Assembly (NCBI GenBank): GCA_022539475.1 | Contig: VCMS01000179.1 | Coordinates: 124,001-188,000, forward strand | Length of the DNA stretch: 64,000 nucleotides | DNA from: Gracilaria domingensis | Taxonomy: Eukaryota > Rhodophyta > Florideophyceae > Gracilariales > Gracilariaceae | Direction: 5' to 3' | In this document: positions 20,357 to 29,469 of the stretch, piece after piece | Numbering within the stretch: position 1 is the first letter of the stretch | How the letters are laid out: each line of letters begins with the position of its first letter | Made by a program: the position numbers and the translations under genes | Notes under the pieces: model-generated | Database searches by the model: none | The model's input: only the letters and a program-made list of their open reading frames with translations | Told to the model about the DNA's origin: nothing

Positions 20357-23300
20357 TTAACACCGGTCGGTAACATTGAGCTGATCTACCGCTTGCGGCT
20401 CTGCGTTCTCCGGGAAGCCCGGGTCTACAGATACTGTCTTCTCCGCTCTGCGGGTGGTGACCTCACTCAGTTGTGGTGTTCCCGACGGGGTTACGTTATC
20501 CACAGCGGTGTGTACCCCTTGGGTGGGTCGTGTCGTTTCCAGCGCATTGCTCAAAGAACTCGACGGAGTATCACCACGAGGTACAGCGCCTCGGCGCACC
20601 ACAACGCTATCGGTAGAGACCGCGAGATTGGTGGCGGTACCTTGCGACACAGTGTGACCGTGCGACGCCGGTGTAACGGGTTCCGTACTTTCCTCCCCCT
20701 CCTTAGGCGGTGGCACGGGAGCCACGACGTCCGGTGGGGGGTCAACTCTAGTTGAGTTTTCCTCTTCGTCTCCCGCAACGGGTTGTGCTACCCGCGTGGG
20801 TGATTCTGACTTCGGTAGATCCGATAAGCCGCGATCAGGGCGGAGAGTCGCAGGGCGCGAAGATACGACCTGTTCGTCCCCTGTAGCTTCACCCAGTTGG
20901 GTGTTAAAGTGAACGTAGGGTGGTGGGGCCAGCGCGACACGGTCTAACGATATCCGTTCGTGGATATTATTGATATCCAATACTACGGTATCGTCCGTGA
21001 CGGAAATAACCTTGTAGGGTCCTTCCGCGATAGGCGAGAGCTTGTGGCGGCGTTCCTTCTCCGGATTATAGTATTCTTTGCGGAGAAATACCATATCGTC
21101 TGTTTTGACCTTTGGTAATGGGGTCTTAACCTTCGCGTCGAAGTTGCGCTTATAAGCGGCCTGCGCCTTATCTATCGCTGTGCGAGCGACCGGTACCATT
21201 TTGGTTAACCAATCCTTCCAAGCGTTCCTGTATAACCCAACAGATGGGTACGTCGAAAGCGTTTCTTGAGCCTCGATTGCAACCGGTGGCGGTACTCTTG
21301 ACAATACCAACTCAAAAGGTGCTAGCTTCGTTACCCGGTGGACTTGGGTGTTGTACGCATACGTAATAGCGTCCATATACAAATCCCAATCCTTAGGATG
21401 ATCTGCCACATAAGATCTTAATGCATTCAGCATGGTACGGTTAAATCGTTCTACCTGACCATTTGTTTGGGGGTGGTAGGTGGTCGTAAATAGATTCTTG
21501 ACACTCAAGATCCGACAGACGTCCTGGAAAAACTTCGACGTGAACTGTGAACCGTTATCTGATAATAGATGAACCGGTGGACCGTACACAAAGACCCAGT
21601 GGGTGACAAAAGCTTGTGCAACCACGGTGGCCGTAATCCGTTTCAGCGGGACTGTCCGTACCAACTTAGAGAACCGATCGGTGATAACCAGAAGGTATCG
21701 ATTACCTCTTGCGGTTCTGATCAATTCACCTAAGATATCGATAGCGATAAACTCCAAAGGAGACCGTGCTGGGAACAGCGTTAACTTCTTCGAGTACTTA
21801 CGAAGTTTCACGTTATTCTTAGCGCACTCGGTGCAAGAGCGTCGTACTGCGTAGCAGTCCAATGCCATTGACGGCCAGTAAAAATCCCTACGCAGGGTCA
21901 AGTATAGTTTTCGACCTCCTGGGTGGGCTCCTACCTTCACATAGTGAGTCATGACCAACACACGGTTTTGCAGCGAGTATGGGACCACAATTTGGGTATA
22001 CGCTTCGACTAACCTAACCAGGTACCCCTGATCGTTAACCTGAAAAGGTATACGATCTCCTCCATTGAGACGAGCGCGAATTCGCGTACAAAACTCATCC
22101 GTTTGCTGTTCTCGGATCATCTCCTCGGGAGTGATGGGTACAAAAGATCCAGTCAAGGGATCCAACTTCTCAGAAGTGAGCAGGATGTCGTCACAGATGT
22201 CATCCGACAAGGATTCGACCCAACCTGCTTGTTCTTCCACCATAAAGCATGGTATGTCCAGATCGTCAACTGGTGCCGCTTCTGCATCTGTCCCCAAGCG
22301 GGAGAGTGCATCTGCCTGCAGATTCAACGTTCCTTTTTTGTACGTAACTGTGAAATCGAACTCCGATAACCTCAAGCGCCAACGCATCAAGCGTCCTAAT
22401 GGTTCCGAGATTTCCATGAGCCATCGGAGAGATGAGTGGTCCGTATGTACCGTAAAATGGTTGCCCATAAGATATGGCCTCAGTGTAGTTAGAGCCCATA
22501 CAACGGCTAAGCACTCTTTCTCCGAAACTGAGTAGTTACGTTCGTGTACGTTCAAGGATCGCGACCAGTATCCAATTGGATGTCTCACGCCGTCTTCCGT
22601 GACCTGAAACAGGGCGCAACCAACCTGGTGTGCACTGGCGTCAGTGTCTACTTCGAATGGAAGTCCTAGCTTAGGCAAAGCCAAGATTGGCGGTGACGTT
22701 ACTGCGTCAATTAATGCCGAAAAGGCAGACGCTTCCGCGTCGCCTAGGGGTTCCAGTTGAACTGGTTGACCTTTTCTCAAAAGGTGGTTAAGCGGGGTCG
22801 CAATATCTGCGAAGTTCGGGACAAAACGCCGATATACATTACAAAGACCCAGAAAACTGCGGAGTTCCGTTTGTGTCGTAGGGTGTTTCGCTTCCTTCAG
22901 CGACTTCACGCGAACTGCGTCAACTGAGAGCTGTCCAGGTCGAATGATATGCCCTAGGTATTTGACAGAATCTGTGAAGAACTCGCACTTCTTGAGTTTC
23001 AGCGTAATGCCCGCGTCCCTGAGGACTCTCATGACGTCCCGGACGTGTGTTAAGTGGTCATCAAGGTTATCGGAGAACACGATGATATCGTCAAGATACA
23101 CCAAGCAGGTCTTCCACTTGAATCGAGCCAAGAGGATATCGATAGCACGTTGAAACGTAGCCGGTGCGTTGGTTAATCCGAACGGCATTCGTTTAAACCG
23201 GTACAAACCTTGGTGGCACACAAAAGCAGTTTTGTCCTTATCCTTTTCACGGATCGGAACTTGCCAGTATCCCCAATTGGCATCCAAGGCGGTGAACACT

Positions 23301-24815
23301 GTAGCACTCCCAAGCGAGTCAATGTATTCGTCCATCCTGGGTATGGGATAAACGTCTTTGACGGTGACCGAATTTAGACGACGGTAATCAATACAGAATC
23401 GCCATGATCCGTCCGCTTTTGGAACTAGCACCACGGGTGAGGCCCAAGCGGATTGAGCCGCCTCTATGACGCCAGCGCGTAACATCTTCTCAACCTGAGA
23501 TTGCTCTTCTTCCCTAGCTTTGGGACCAGCCCGGTATGGGTGTTGGGAAATGGGGCTAGTACCTGGAAGTAGGTCAATACGGTGTTCCGTGATTCCAATT
23601 GTCCCGAGGGATCCATCCCACATGGGTGTGAACTCCCTCAACATTTCTCTTAGCTTACCTCTATGAGATTCAGGTACATGATCAAAATTCAACTGTTCCA
23701 GTTCCTTGACAGGGTCTGTATCTTCCGTTCCTGGTGGCAACGCTTTACCCTCGGTGGGTGCCAGCGATTCGGTAACTTCGCTCGCCGGGGTAACCGATGC
23801 GGTAAAAGCGGTTTCCGCTGATCCCTCCCCCTCCCTAGCATCGGTTATACCGAGAACATCCGCAACGGGTATCTTCGTCGGTACGATAGCAGCAGGGTGT
23901 GGGAGAGTGGTACCAAGGATTTGGTTTTTAGCTAACCACTGTCGGGTTGTGCCAAAGTTGGCGACCAAAACTCTGAATGGTTTGTCGGGTTCCACCGAGA
24001 TTACTCCGTTCGCCAAAGCGAGTTGCTTCTGATCATACAATGATGGCAATGGTTGTACCACACGTAGACCAGACTGCTTAGTAGTTATGGTGACCCAAAC
24101 TTGGGATTGCGCAGGGATTGCGATGGCATGAGCCACATGGAGCTTAGATGATACCGGGTCGACGGTTGGAACTTCCTGTGCAGCAGGGAGCGGGACGCGC
24201 TTGCGTGTAGCTCTCTTTAGCGGTTTCCTTACAATCGGTATTTCGGAACCATCATCCATGGTAACAACTCGAGCTCGAGGTCGAATCGCTTCAACAAAAC
24301 GATCACAAAAGTCACAACCGAGTATCACCGGTGCGGCAATGCTTTTGCAAACCATGAAATCCACTTTAACCATACAGGTTCCTAATCGTACCATGAGAGG
24401 TATGTACCCAAGAGTACGCAACGGGTTATTGTTGGCATCCGCGATATCCAAACCTGGACCATGACGAATTTCATCCCGTAGCGCGGGTGGCACCAACTCA
24501 AGGTGAATCAGGTTCGGTGCAGCTCCTGTATCCAACACAGACAACTGTCGAACCATGAACTGGTTAGAAAAGCCAAGATCGGCATAAACTTTGTAGTTTC
24601 TCTTGGCCATCACAAGAACTCTTTCCGGAATACGGAGATTACGGGACCGTATCCACGGACGACGTAGAACCGAAAGGTGTTCTGAGCTCACGTCAGTTTT
24701 AGCCGCTATCCTTGAAAGGATTCTAACAGCTGGGGAGCGAAGCTGTGACGCCTCGGGCGCCTTTAACTTCGGCTCGGAAGGCGCCCCTCCCGTAGGGGAA
24801 ACTCCCGAAGTCAGT
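20357..24815 (-). CDS. pol: Element B Pol polyprotein (protease, RT, RNase H, integrase)
   Basis: Open in the -1 frame from the gag stop region to TGA at 20357. No ATG occurs before MAKRNY at about 24604, yet the frame upstream of that ATG is conserved as protein in element C, which supports entry by frameshifting. Counting from 24691: protease DTG at residue 54; RT with RFCIDYRRLN and YLDD near 533; RNase H with TDAS, SEKECLAVVW and HTDHSSLRW; integrase with the HHCC module (CTEC) and DDE residues in AIDILGEL, LLSDNGSQF and NGQVERF, the last two spaced D-X35-E. A long Pro/Glu/Thr-rich tail of about 300 residues follows instead of a fused chromodomain. No lesion is visible, so the enzyme set may be active. 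Confidence 0.95.
20692..20706 (-). other. Internal polypurine tract in element B pol tail
   Basis: CTAAGGAGGGGGAGG on the minus strand, differing from the 3' PPT only at the last base. It encodes KEGE in the pol C-terminal tail. The same 15 bases occur at the equivalent place in element C (50842-50856). Confidence 0.65.
23824..23838 (-). other. Internal polypurine tract in element B protease-RT linker
   Basis: CTAGGGAGGGGGAGG on the minus strand, one base different from the pol-tail copy. Elements C (47623-47637) and A (2482-2496) carry the tract at the same place in pol. Confidence 0.6.
24755..24786 (-). promoter_or_regulatory. Hairpin downstream of element B frameshift site
   Basis: The minus strand gives GGGCGCCTT paired with AAGGCGCCC around a loop containing GAGCCGAAG, starting 27 bases after the slippery heptamer. 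Element C has a 10-bp stem of different sequence and the same loop at the same distance. A smaller stem (CCCCT-ACGGG-AGGGG) lies between heptamer and hairpin and overlaps its base, so alternative folds or a pseudoknot are possible. Confidence 0.7.
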
Positions 24816-26880
24816 TTTTCTGAACGGGGCTCACCGAATTCGGTGCGTGAACTCCGTTCGGGGGGCCTAACTGAACCCCATGCGTGGGTACTTCGCCTTG
24901 AACCTGGTTCGAAGGTGCCTGTGCCGGAACGGAGGGCTGAGCATAGACCGGAACCGGTAATCCCAGTTCAGCTCTGGCCTTATCATATTCCTTTCGTGGA
25001 ACAGATTCCTTTTCCTCGGGCGTGAGGGCGTCGTAATACGCAATGATTTTCGGCCTGTGCGACGGCGGAAATACGCACTGCGTCGATACGTGACCTGGAA
25101 GGTAGCACTGGTAACATATGACCGAGGCCGGTTTGTCGCGAGGGCGATTGTCCACTCGACGTTGTGGTGCTGTGTCCTTCCACCCTGGACGGTTCAGACG
25201 CGACGAATTGTTAGCGTAAGGCAGCGGAGCTGCAGGCACCCGGACACCTTGGGCATACAATGCGGGGTCTTCTTCCGTGCTCGGAATCGAGGTTGACGGC
25301 AGGTCCGTAGATCCGTAAGAATCGGGGTTACTTCCGATGAAGTGGACGTTATCAGCATCACCGACAGCGGTTTCACGTCGCAAAACCGACATCGATGGTG
25401 ACGAACTCTCCGCGAGTAGCGCTTTCGAGCGTCGCTGCCCCGGGTTGCGGGCTCGATACGTCTCTCCTTCCGCCTGGGCGTAATTAACCAACTCTAGGTA
25501 CGTCATTCGGCGTTTTTCCTCGCGTCGGCGAGCGACCAACGACCGAATGGTGGGGTCCAAACCATCAACAAACATGGTACACCGCTCCTGTGCGGAATAC
25601 ACATTACCACATCGGTGAAACGCTTTGTTCAACCGCGTTGAATAAACCGTTTCAGATTCTCCACTCTTCTGTCTAGTGTCGCGAACAGCAAGAGTAGCGC
25701 TGTAAATCGCGTTGGAAGTCGCGTACGACCTGAGAAGGTAGTTCACGGCTTCCGGCCAACACGTGACTCCTCCTTCCGAGGCTCTCGAGGTTCCTCGAAC
25801 TGAGTTGTACTGATCTTCCGCAGTCCCTGTTAGGAAGTACGGCAGTGCCACATATGCCTGTGCTTCACTCATACCGAGTATATCGGCCTCCTGGACGAAC
25901 CTGGCAAGGAAATCCAAGACAAGGATAGGATCTGTCCCCGAGAACTTCCTTGTTTCAAGGGTAACATTTAACCTTCGAATGTAGTCCTTCACCTTACCGG
26001 TTCCTCGCGAGGAGCGATTCGAAGTAACATCCTCCAACCGATAATAGCGGTACGACAACAGCTTTGTGTAGAGCGGATCCGTCGGCTTTAACTCTTTGAG
26101 TCCCAAGTGGCGCCGTCCTTTCACGCGTGATCTCATCACTGCCTGAGTAGACTGCGTCGCTTTCGACCGTGTCGAACGTGACCTATGACGGTTGTCATCA
26201 CTATCAGATGAATCTGACGAACTGTCTTCAGTCATGCCGCTCGAGTCAGAGCGCGATGAATCCGAATCATAGTGAACTCGTTTTGGGTGTCGACGTTTCT
26301 GCTTCACCGAACGATGGTCTTCATCCGCAGATGGATTTCCTTGAGGAACCTGTGCGTCCACAGCTTCATCCATACGGATTGTATCCTCCAGCGTTTCCAA
26401 GCGCGAACGAATTCGACCGATATCGGTGCGCATTTCCTCGACAAATGCCCGGTACTCCGTGACGAAGACGTCTGGGGTACCCAGATTTTCCATAATGGAA
26501 TTCACGTCCCTTCTCAGAAGACGTAAGTCTCCTGAGACATCCCTCACCTGGGCATTATCAACCTGCGTCCTCAACGAGGTAACATCCTGTAGGAGTTCCA
26601 CGTGAGCAGCGTGATTAATATCCAAGCGGGATTCCAACCTAGCCAACTCGGCTACGGTAGCAGCGTTAGGGTTAACCATGGATGGTGTCTCAACGACGGG
26701 TTGAGCAGAACCCACGTTTTCCTTAGGTGCTTCCGTAACTGAGCGCGTTCTCCGGGGGCGGGGTACGACCTCAAGAGGTTGCGCCTCATCTGGGATAGAC
26801 CGGGACGTCGGTGCAACGGGTGGAACCGCAGCTGACGACCGCGCTGAACCAGCTCGAGAACCTCGAGGCGGTTGCGGCAT
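24811..26880 (-). CDS. gag: Element B Gag (689 aa)
   Basis: I choose the ATG at 26878-26880 (MPQPPRG); the frame is open further upstream but without ATG. Domain order: Pro/Arg-rich N-terminus; predicted coiled coil about residues 75-150 (heptad-like LARLESRLDINHAAH and following); Ser/Arg/Asp-rich hinge; capsid-like region with LVLDFLARFVQEAD, ALPYFLTG and STRLNKAFHRCGN; and a zinc knuckle near residues 587-600 (CYQCYLPGHVSTQC, CX2CX4HX4C). It ends QKN and TGA, where the frameshift site lies. Gag would form the virus-like particle and package the RNA. The frame is intact. Confidence 0.93.
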   Translation of the reverse strand: MPQPPRGSRAGSARSSAAVPPVAPTSRSIPDEAQPLEVVPRPRRTRSVTEAPKENVGSAQPVVETPSMVNPNAATVAELARLESRLDINHAAHVELLQDVTSLRTQVDNAQVRDVSGDLRLLRRDVNSIMENLGTPDVFVTEYRAFVEEMRTDIGRIRSRLETLEDTIRMDEAVDAQVPQGNPSADEDHRSVKQKRRHPKRVHYDSDSSRSDSSGMTEDSSSDSSDSDDNRHRSRSTRSKATQSTQAVMRSRVKGRRHLGLKELKPTDPLYTKLLSYRYYRLEDVTSNRSSRGTGKVKDYIRRLNVTLETRKFSGTDPILVLDFLARFVQEADILGMSEAQAYVALPYFLTGTAEDQYNSVRGTSRASEGGVTCWPEAVNYLLRSYATSNAIYSATLAVRDTRQKSGESETVYSTRLNKAFHRCGNVYSAQERCTMFVDGLDPTIRSLVARRREEKRRMTYLELVNYAQAEGETYRARNPGQRRSKALLAESSSPSMSVLRRETAVGDADNVHFIGSNPDSYGSTDLPSTSIPSTEEDPALYAQGVRVPAAPLPYANNSSRLNRPGWKDTAPQRRVDNRPRDKPASVICYQCYLPGHVSTQCVFPPSHRPKIIAYYDALTPEEKESVPRKEYDKARAELGLPVPVYAQPSVPAQAPSNQVQGEVPTHGVQLGPPNGVHAPNSVSPVQKN
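24814..24820 (-). promoter_or_regulatory. Probable -1 frameshift site of element B (G_AAA_AAC)
   Basis: Gag ends CAG AAA AAC TGA; pol is open through this point in the -1 frame. The A-site codon AAC can re-pair perfectly as AAA. The P-site slip has a G/A mismatch at its first base, as in other tolerated sites of the GNNNNNN kind such as GUUAAAC. The identical heptamer abuts the gag stop in elements A and C. Confidence 0.72.
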
Positions 26881-27108
26881 ACTGGAAACCAGTAGGCAAC
26901 CTGATCCAGATGATCCAGTTAAACTCGTACACGAGTCCCAAAAGAACAAGAAAACTCAATAAACCTTCTCGGTAAACCACCACGTCAGCGGTTCACGTTC
27001 AAAAGTTGTCAACCTCCAAAACTCTAAAGAGTCCCCTGATCGTTGTCAGAAAACGGTGATCCGTCAACAATCAAGTCAATTCCACGACAGTGACCTAAAA
27101 CGGTTCTA
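26881..27108. other. Element B leader between PBS and gag
   Basis: Untranslated leader of about 230 bases with no recognisable ORF beginning with ATG in the gag orientation. It would hold the packaging signal if the element follows the family plan. Confidence 0.5.
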
Positions 27109-27121
27109 GGTCGGGAGACCA
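27109..27121 (-). other. Primer-binding site of element B
   Basis: Three bases inside the 5' LTR the minus strand reads TGGTCTCCCGACC. It starts with the TGG that pairs with a tRNA 3' CCA, so it should prime minus-strand synthesis from a tRNA whose 3' end is GGTCGGGAGACCA. It does not match the initiator tRNA-Met PBS; I do not name the tRNA. Confidence 0.7.
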
Positions 27122-27124
27122 CTT

Positions 27125-28098
27125 TGTGGGGCAAACTCGGAAGAGTGAAACCCACCAGACTGTCCGAAGGTCCGCTCTCGTGAGAGAGGGCAGACCAGTG
27201 ACAGAGCCCTCTGTACCACCGTAACTCGGTTGTAAGGCCGAAGTGGCAACTGGCTATACCTACAGAGGTGATAGGCCACGTGGTGAGGAAACGATGAGAA
27301 ACTCCTGAGATGGGGTGGTATCGGCAACGATGAAACACGACCAACGACAGGTGTAGTCCCGAGAGGGAAAGCAACAGAAAACAACAACCAAACAACACCC
27401 ACACGCGACGGGTAGGGCCTCCTCGGCACTGTGCCCGGAGCGGGGCGAGATCCTCCAACGGTAATGCACGGGTTTCCGTAAACACGGCAAAACTCTATAC
27501 AGAGTCGGATCACTTCGTAATCTAGTCCTATACCTCCTCGGTACGACCCTGAGGTCCCGACATCAACGACAGATGTTCCTCAAAGGTACCGAGAGGGTAG
27601 GACCACCGTAACCAGACGTGGCTATACTCGCGAGAGTGATAACCCACGTAGGCGGCTGGCGCCAGAGCCTCACTCGTGTAGAGTCCACTCAGGAGAGCGC
27701 TACTCGACAAAGAGTTCACTTAGAAGTGCTCGGGTTGACTTTACAAAGGTGCTCGCGACGACGAGGTCGAGCTCACCTAAGTAGGTCTAAACTAACTATG
27801 TACACGTGGTGCACACCCGCAGGGGTCCGTACACGTGGCTAGCCCAGTGTCAGGCACCTCAGGTGCACTACCTATTGTCCCGTAATATGCACACACACGG
27901 TGGTGTAGTACACGCGTCCACCTAGCGGTATTGGCCAGCAATGGCAACCCTGATTACAGGTAACTGTGGGAAAGCCATTCCAAAAGTAACCGCCAAAATT
28001 GGGTCCAACTCATAACTCTTCGAGTGCATCCTCGTATCACTCCCCTGAGTATATGAGGCGCATCATCCTGATAACCACGCAAAATGCGTTGCTCTACA
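27125..28098 (-). repeat. Element B 5' LTR (974 bp)
   Basis: Partner of 16138-17111 and the promoter-bearing copy for gag-pol. I could not fix a single TATA box on the minus strand; several TATAG-like sites exist. It is followed, in element orientation, by AAG and the primer-binding site. Confidence 0.97.
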
Positions 28099-28103
28099 AC
28101 TGG
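28099..28103 (+). other. Target-site duplication of element B, right copy
   Basis: ACTGG follows the last LTR base (ACA) and matches 16133-16137. Confidence 0.95.
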
Positions 28104-28424
28104 AGCGCGCTTGGTAGTGAAATGAATTACTAAAATCGCGCCATACGGCCACATCTAGGGTGTCAAAAGGTAAGGCGATAAGAATATGAAGGGAATGTTG
28201 AAAGATATGGTTGATGGTACATGACAGACAAATCAGCATGACGTGCAACGACAACAACCATTATGCACCCTTCCATGACACTCACAAAATTGAAAAAATT
28301 GAAAATTTAGTATGCACCGTGTCAAAAAGGAGGTCGGGCGGAAGGCTGAAAGATTGTAATGTGAGGGTCCAGCACATCCAAATTCCTTCATGTTACGTTG
28401 ACAAAATTGAAAAAAATTTTATAG

Positions 28425-29410
28425 AGAGGGTTTTGGTGCGTGTCGCCTTACGATGACCTTAAAGACTACGTCGAAGGGTGCGACGAATGTCAGCGCGCTC
28501 AGAATCTCCAAATGTACAGGACGACACTTCGAACCCTCGTCGCGGGGTTGTTCGAGAGGTTTTCCATCGACTTTGGCGGGCCGTGCAAGGCGTCCAAGGG
28601 AGGAAAGCGCTTTGCCCTCATCACCGTGGAGCGCTTGACGTGCTGGTCACGCGCAATAGCGACTGAAAACTCAGTATCAGACACCGTTATCAAATTTTTA
28701 GGGGAGAAGGTCATACTATCGTTCGGTCCTCCTGCAACGATTGTCTCTGATAACGCCAGCTCTTTGGTATCCCATACCGTGGAGGACTATATGAAAGCGA
28801 AATGAATAGCATAGAGGCCCGTGTTGATGTATGGCTCCATGTCTAATAGGATGGCTCAACGGATGGTGCGCTCGATCAAAAGGCCCATCAAGAAAAAGGT
28901 GATGCGCCCGTGGATGGATTAGGAGGAGGCTCTGCCGAAGGTGGTGTACGGGTACCATCGACGTCCTGGGGGGTGGTGGTTTCGTCTTTCGAACTTTTGT
29001 ACGGCGTGAAGCCTCGTATGCTTGCAAACGACACCGTGGCATTTCTTTCAGATGCAACGCCAGAACAGAGGACCCTGGCGTTGCTGGGCGAAGCGGAAAA
29101 GCGCGCAATGCAGGTGGCTTGGGGTTCCTCCCACGGGAAGTGAAGAAAGAAGTGAAAACTTTTGTTGTGGGCGACGAACTTCTCCTCGCCCACGGCCAGG
29201 CTTTGAATCCCCGTAAGAAGTGGCCTGTCTTCGAATCTTTCTTTTATGGGCGGTGTAAAACGAGTAAAGCTCAGAAACCGCGGTACGCGATGGTCTCCCA
29301 GCACGGGATACCAGCTCATACAGCGGGTTCTGGGCGGAAAGCGGGGGCTTTATAGAGGTTGTACGCCCCATCACAAGGCGCGGAGACTTTACCACACGCG
29401 AGCAACTAGA
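28425..29410 (+). pseudogene. Element D integrase, right part after the nested insertions
   Basis: Resumes exactly where 16069 left off. The CX2C of the zinc module (CDECQ) is at about 28480, the first Asp in FSIDFGGP at about 28570 and the second Asp in IVSDNASS at about 28750. A TGA follows at 28802-28804. Later frames give FELLYGVKPRMLAN and a basic C-terminal domain with FFYGRCKTSKAQ and YAMVSQHG to about 29400. Multiple stops and frame changes show decay both before and after the insertion. No chromodomain or 3' LTR of element D was recognised. Confidence 0.8.
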
Positions 29411-29469
29411 GACTAAAAGGCAAGAAAGGGAGACCATAACTTTACGCATGGAGAGACGGGGTCTAGCTT

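Larger units (their letters stand above)
16138..28098 (-). mobile_element. Element B: full-length Ty3/gypsy retrotransposon (11,961 bp)
   Basis: Complete element with two 974-bp LTRs starting TGT and ending ACA on both strands. It has a 5-bp target duplication ACTGG (16133-16137 and 28099-28103), a PBS, a PPT, an open gag, an open pol with intact catalytic motifs, a separate chromodomain ORF and an antisense ORF. The LTRs differ at only 3 of 974 positions (16320/27307, 16777/27764, 16973/27960), so insertion was recent on an evolutionary scale. At almost 12 kb it is long for Ty3/gypsy; the extra length is the ~3.2 kb between pol and the 3' LTR. Confidence 0.97.
16070..28424. mobile_element. 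389-bp MITE-like insert in element D, itself split by element B
   Basis: Between integrase codons AGA (16067-16069) and AGA (28425-28427) lie 68 + 321 bp unrelated to integrase, once element B and one copy of ACTGG are set aside. Skipping this insert and one AGA restores the integrase frame exactly, with the conserved FW and KDYVEGCDECQ region following. That argues for a transposon insertion with a 3-bp target duplication. The ends are similar inverted sequences: CCTATAAGAAAATTTT on the left and, on the reverse strand, CTATAAAATTTTTTTC on the right. There is no ORF, so it was non-autonomous. Confidence 0.6.

Noticed and set aside
23706-24032. Plus-strand ORFs inside gag and pol of element B (several of 80-160 codons)
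   Set aside because: They are mirror frames of a well-supported polyprotein and show no independent features.
27109-27121. Naming the primer tRNA from the PBS
   Set aside because: The 13-base complement does not match initiator tRNA-Met and I could not assign a tRNA with confidence without the tRNA set of the organism.
26966-27513. Minus-strand ORFs of 75-150 codons inside the LTRs of element B
   Set aside because: They repeat in both LTRs because the LTRs are identical; no ATG context or domain supports coding.
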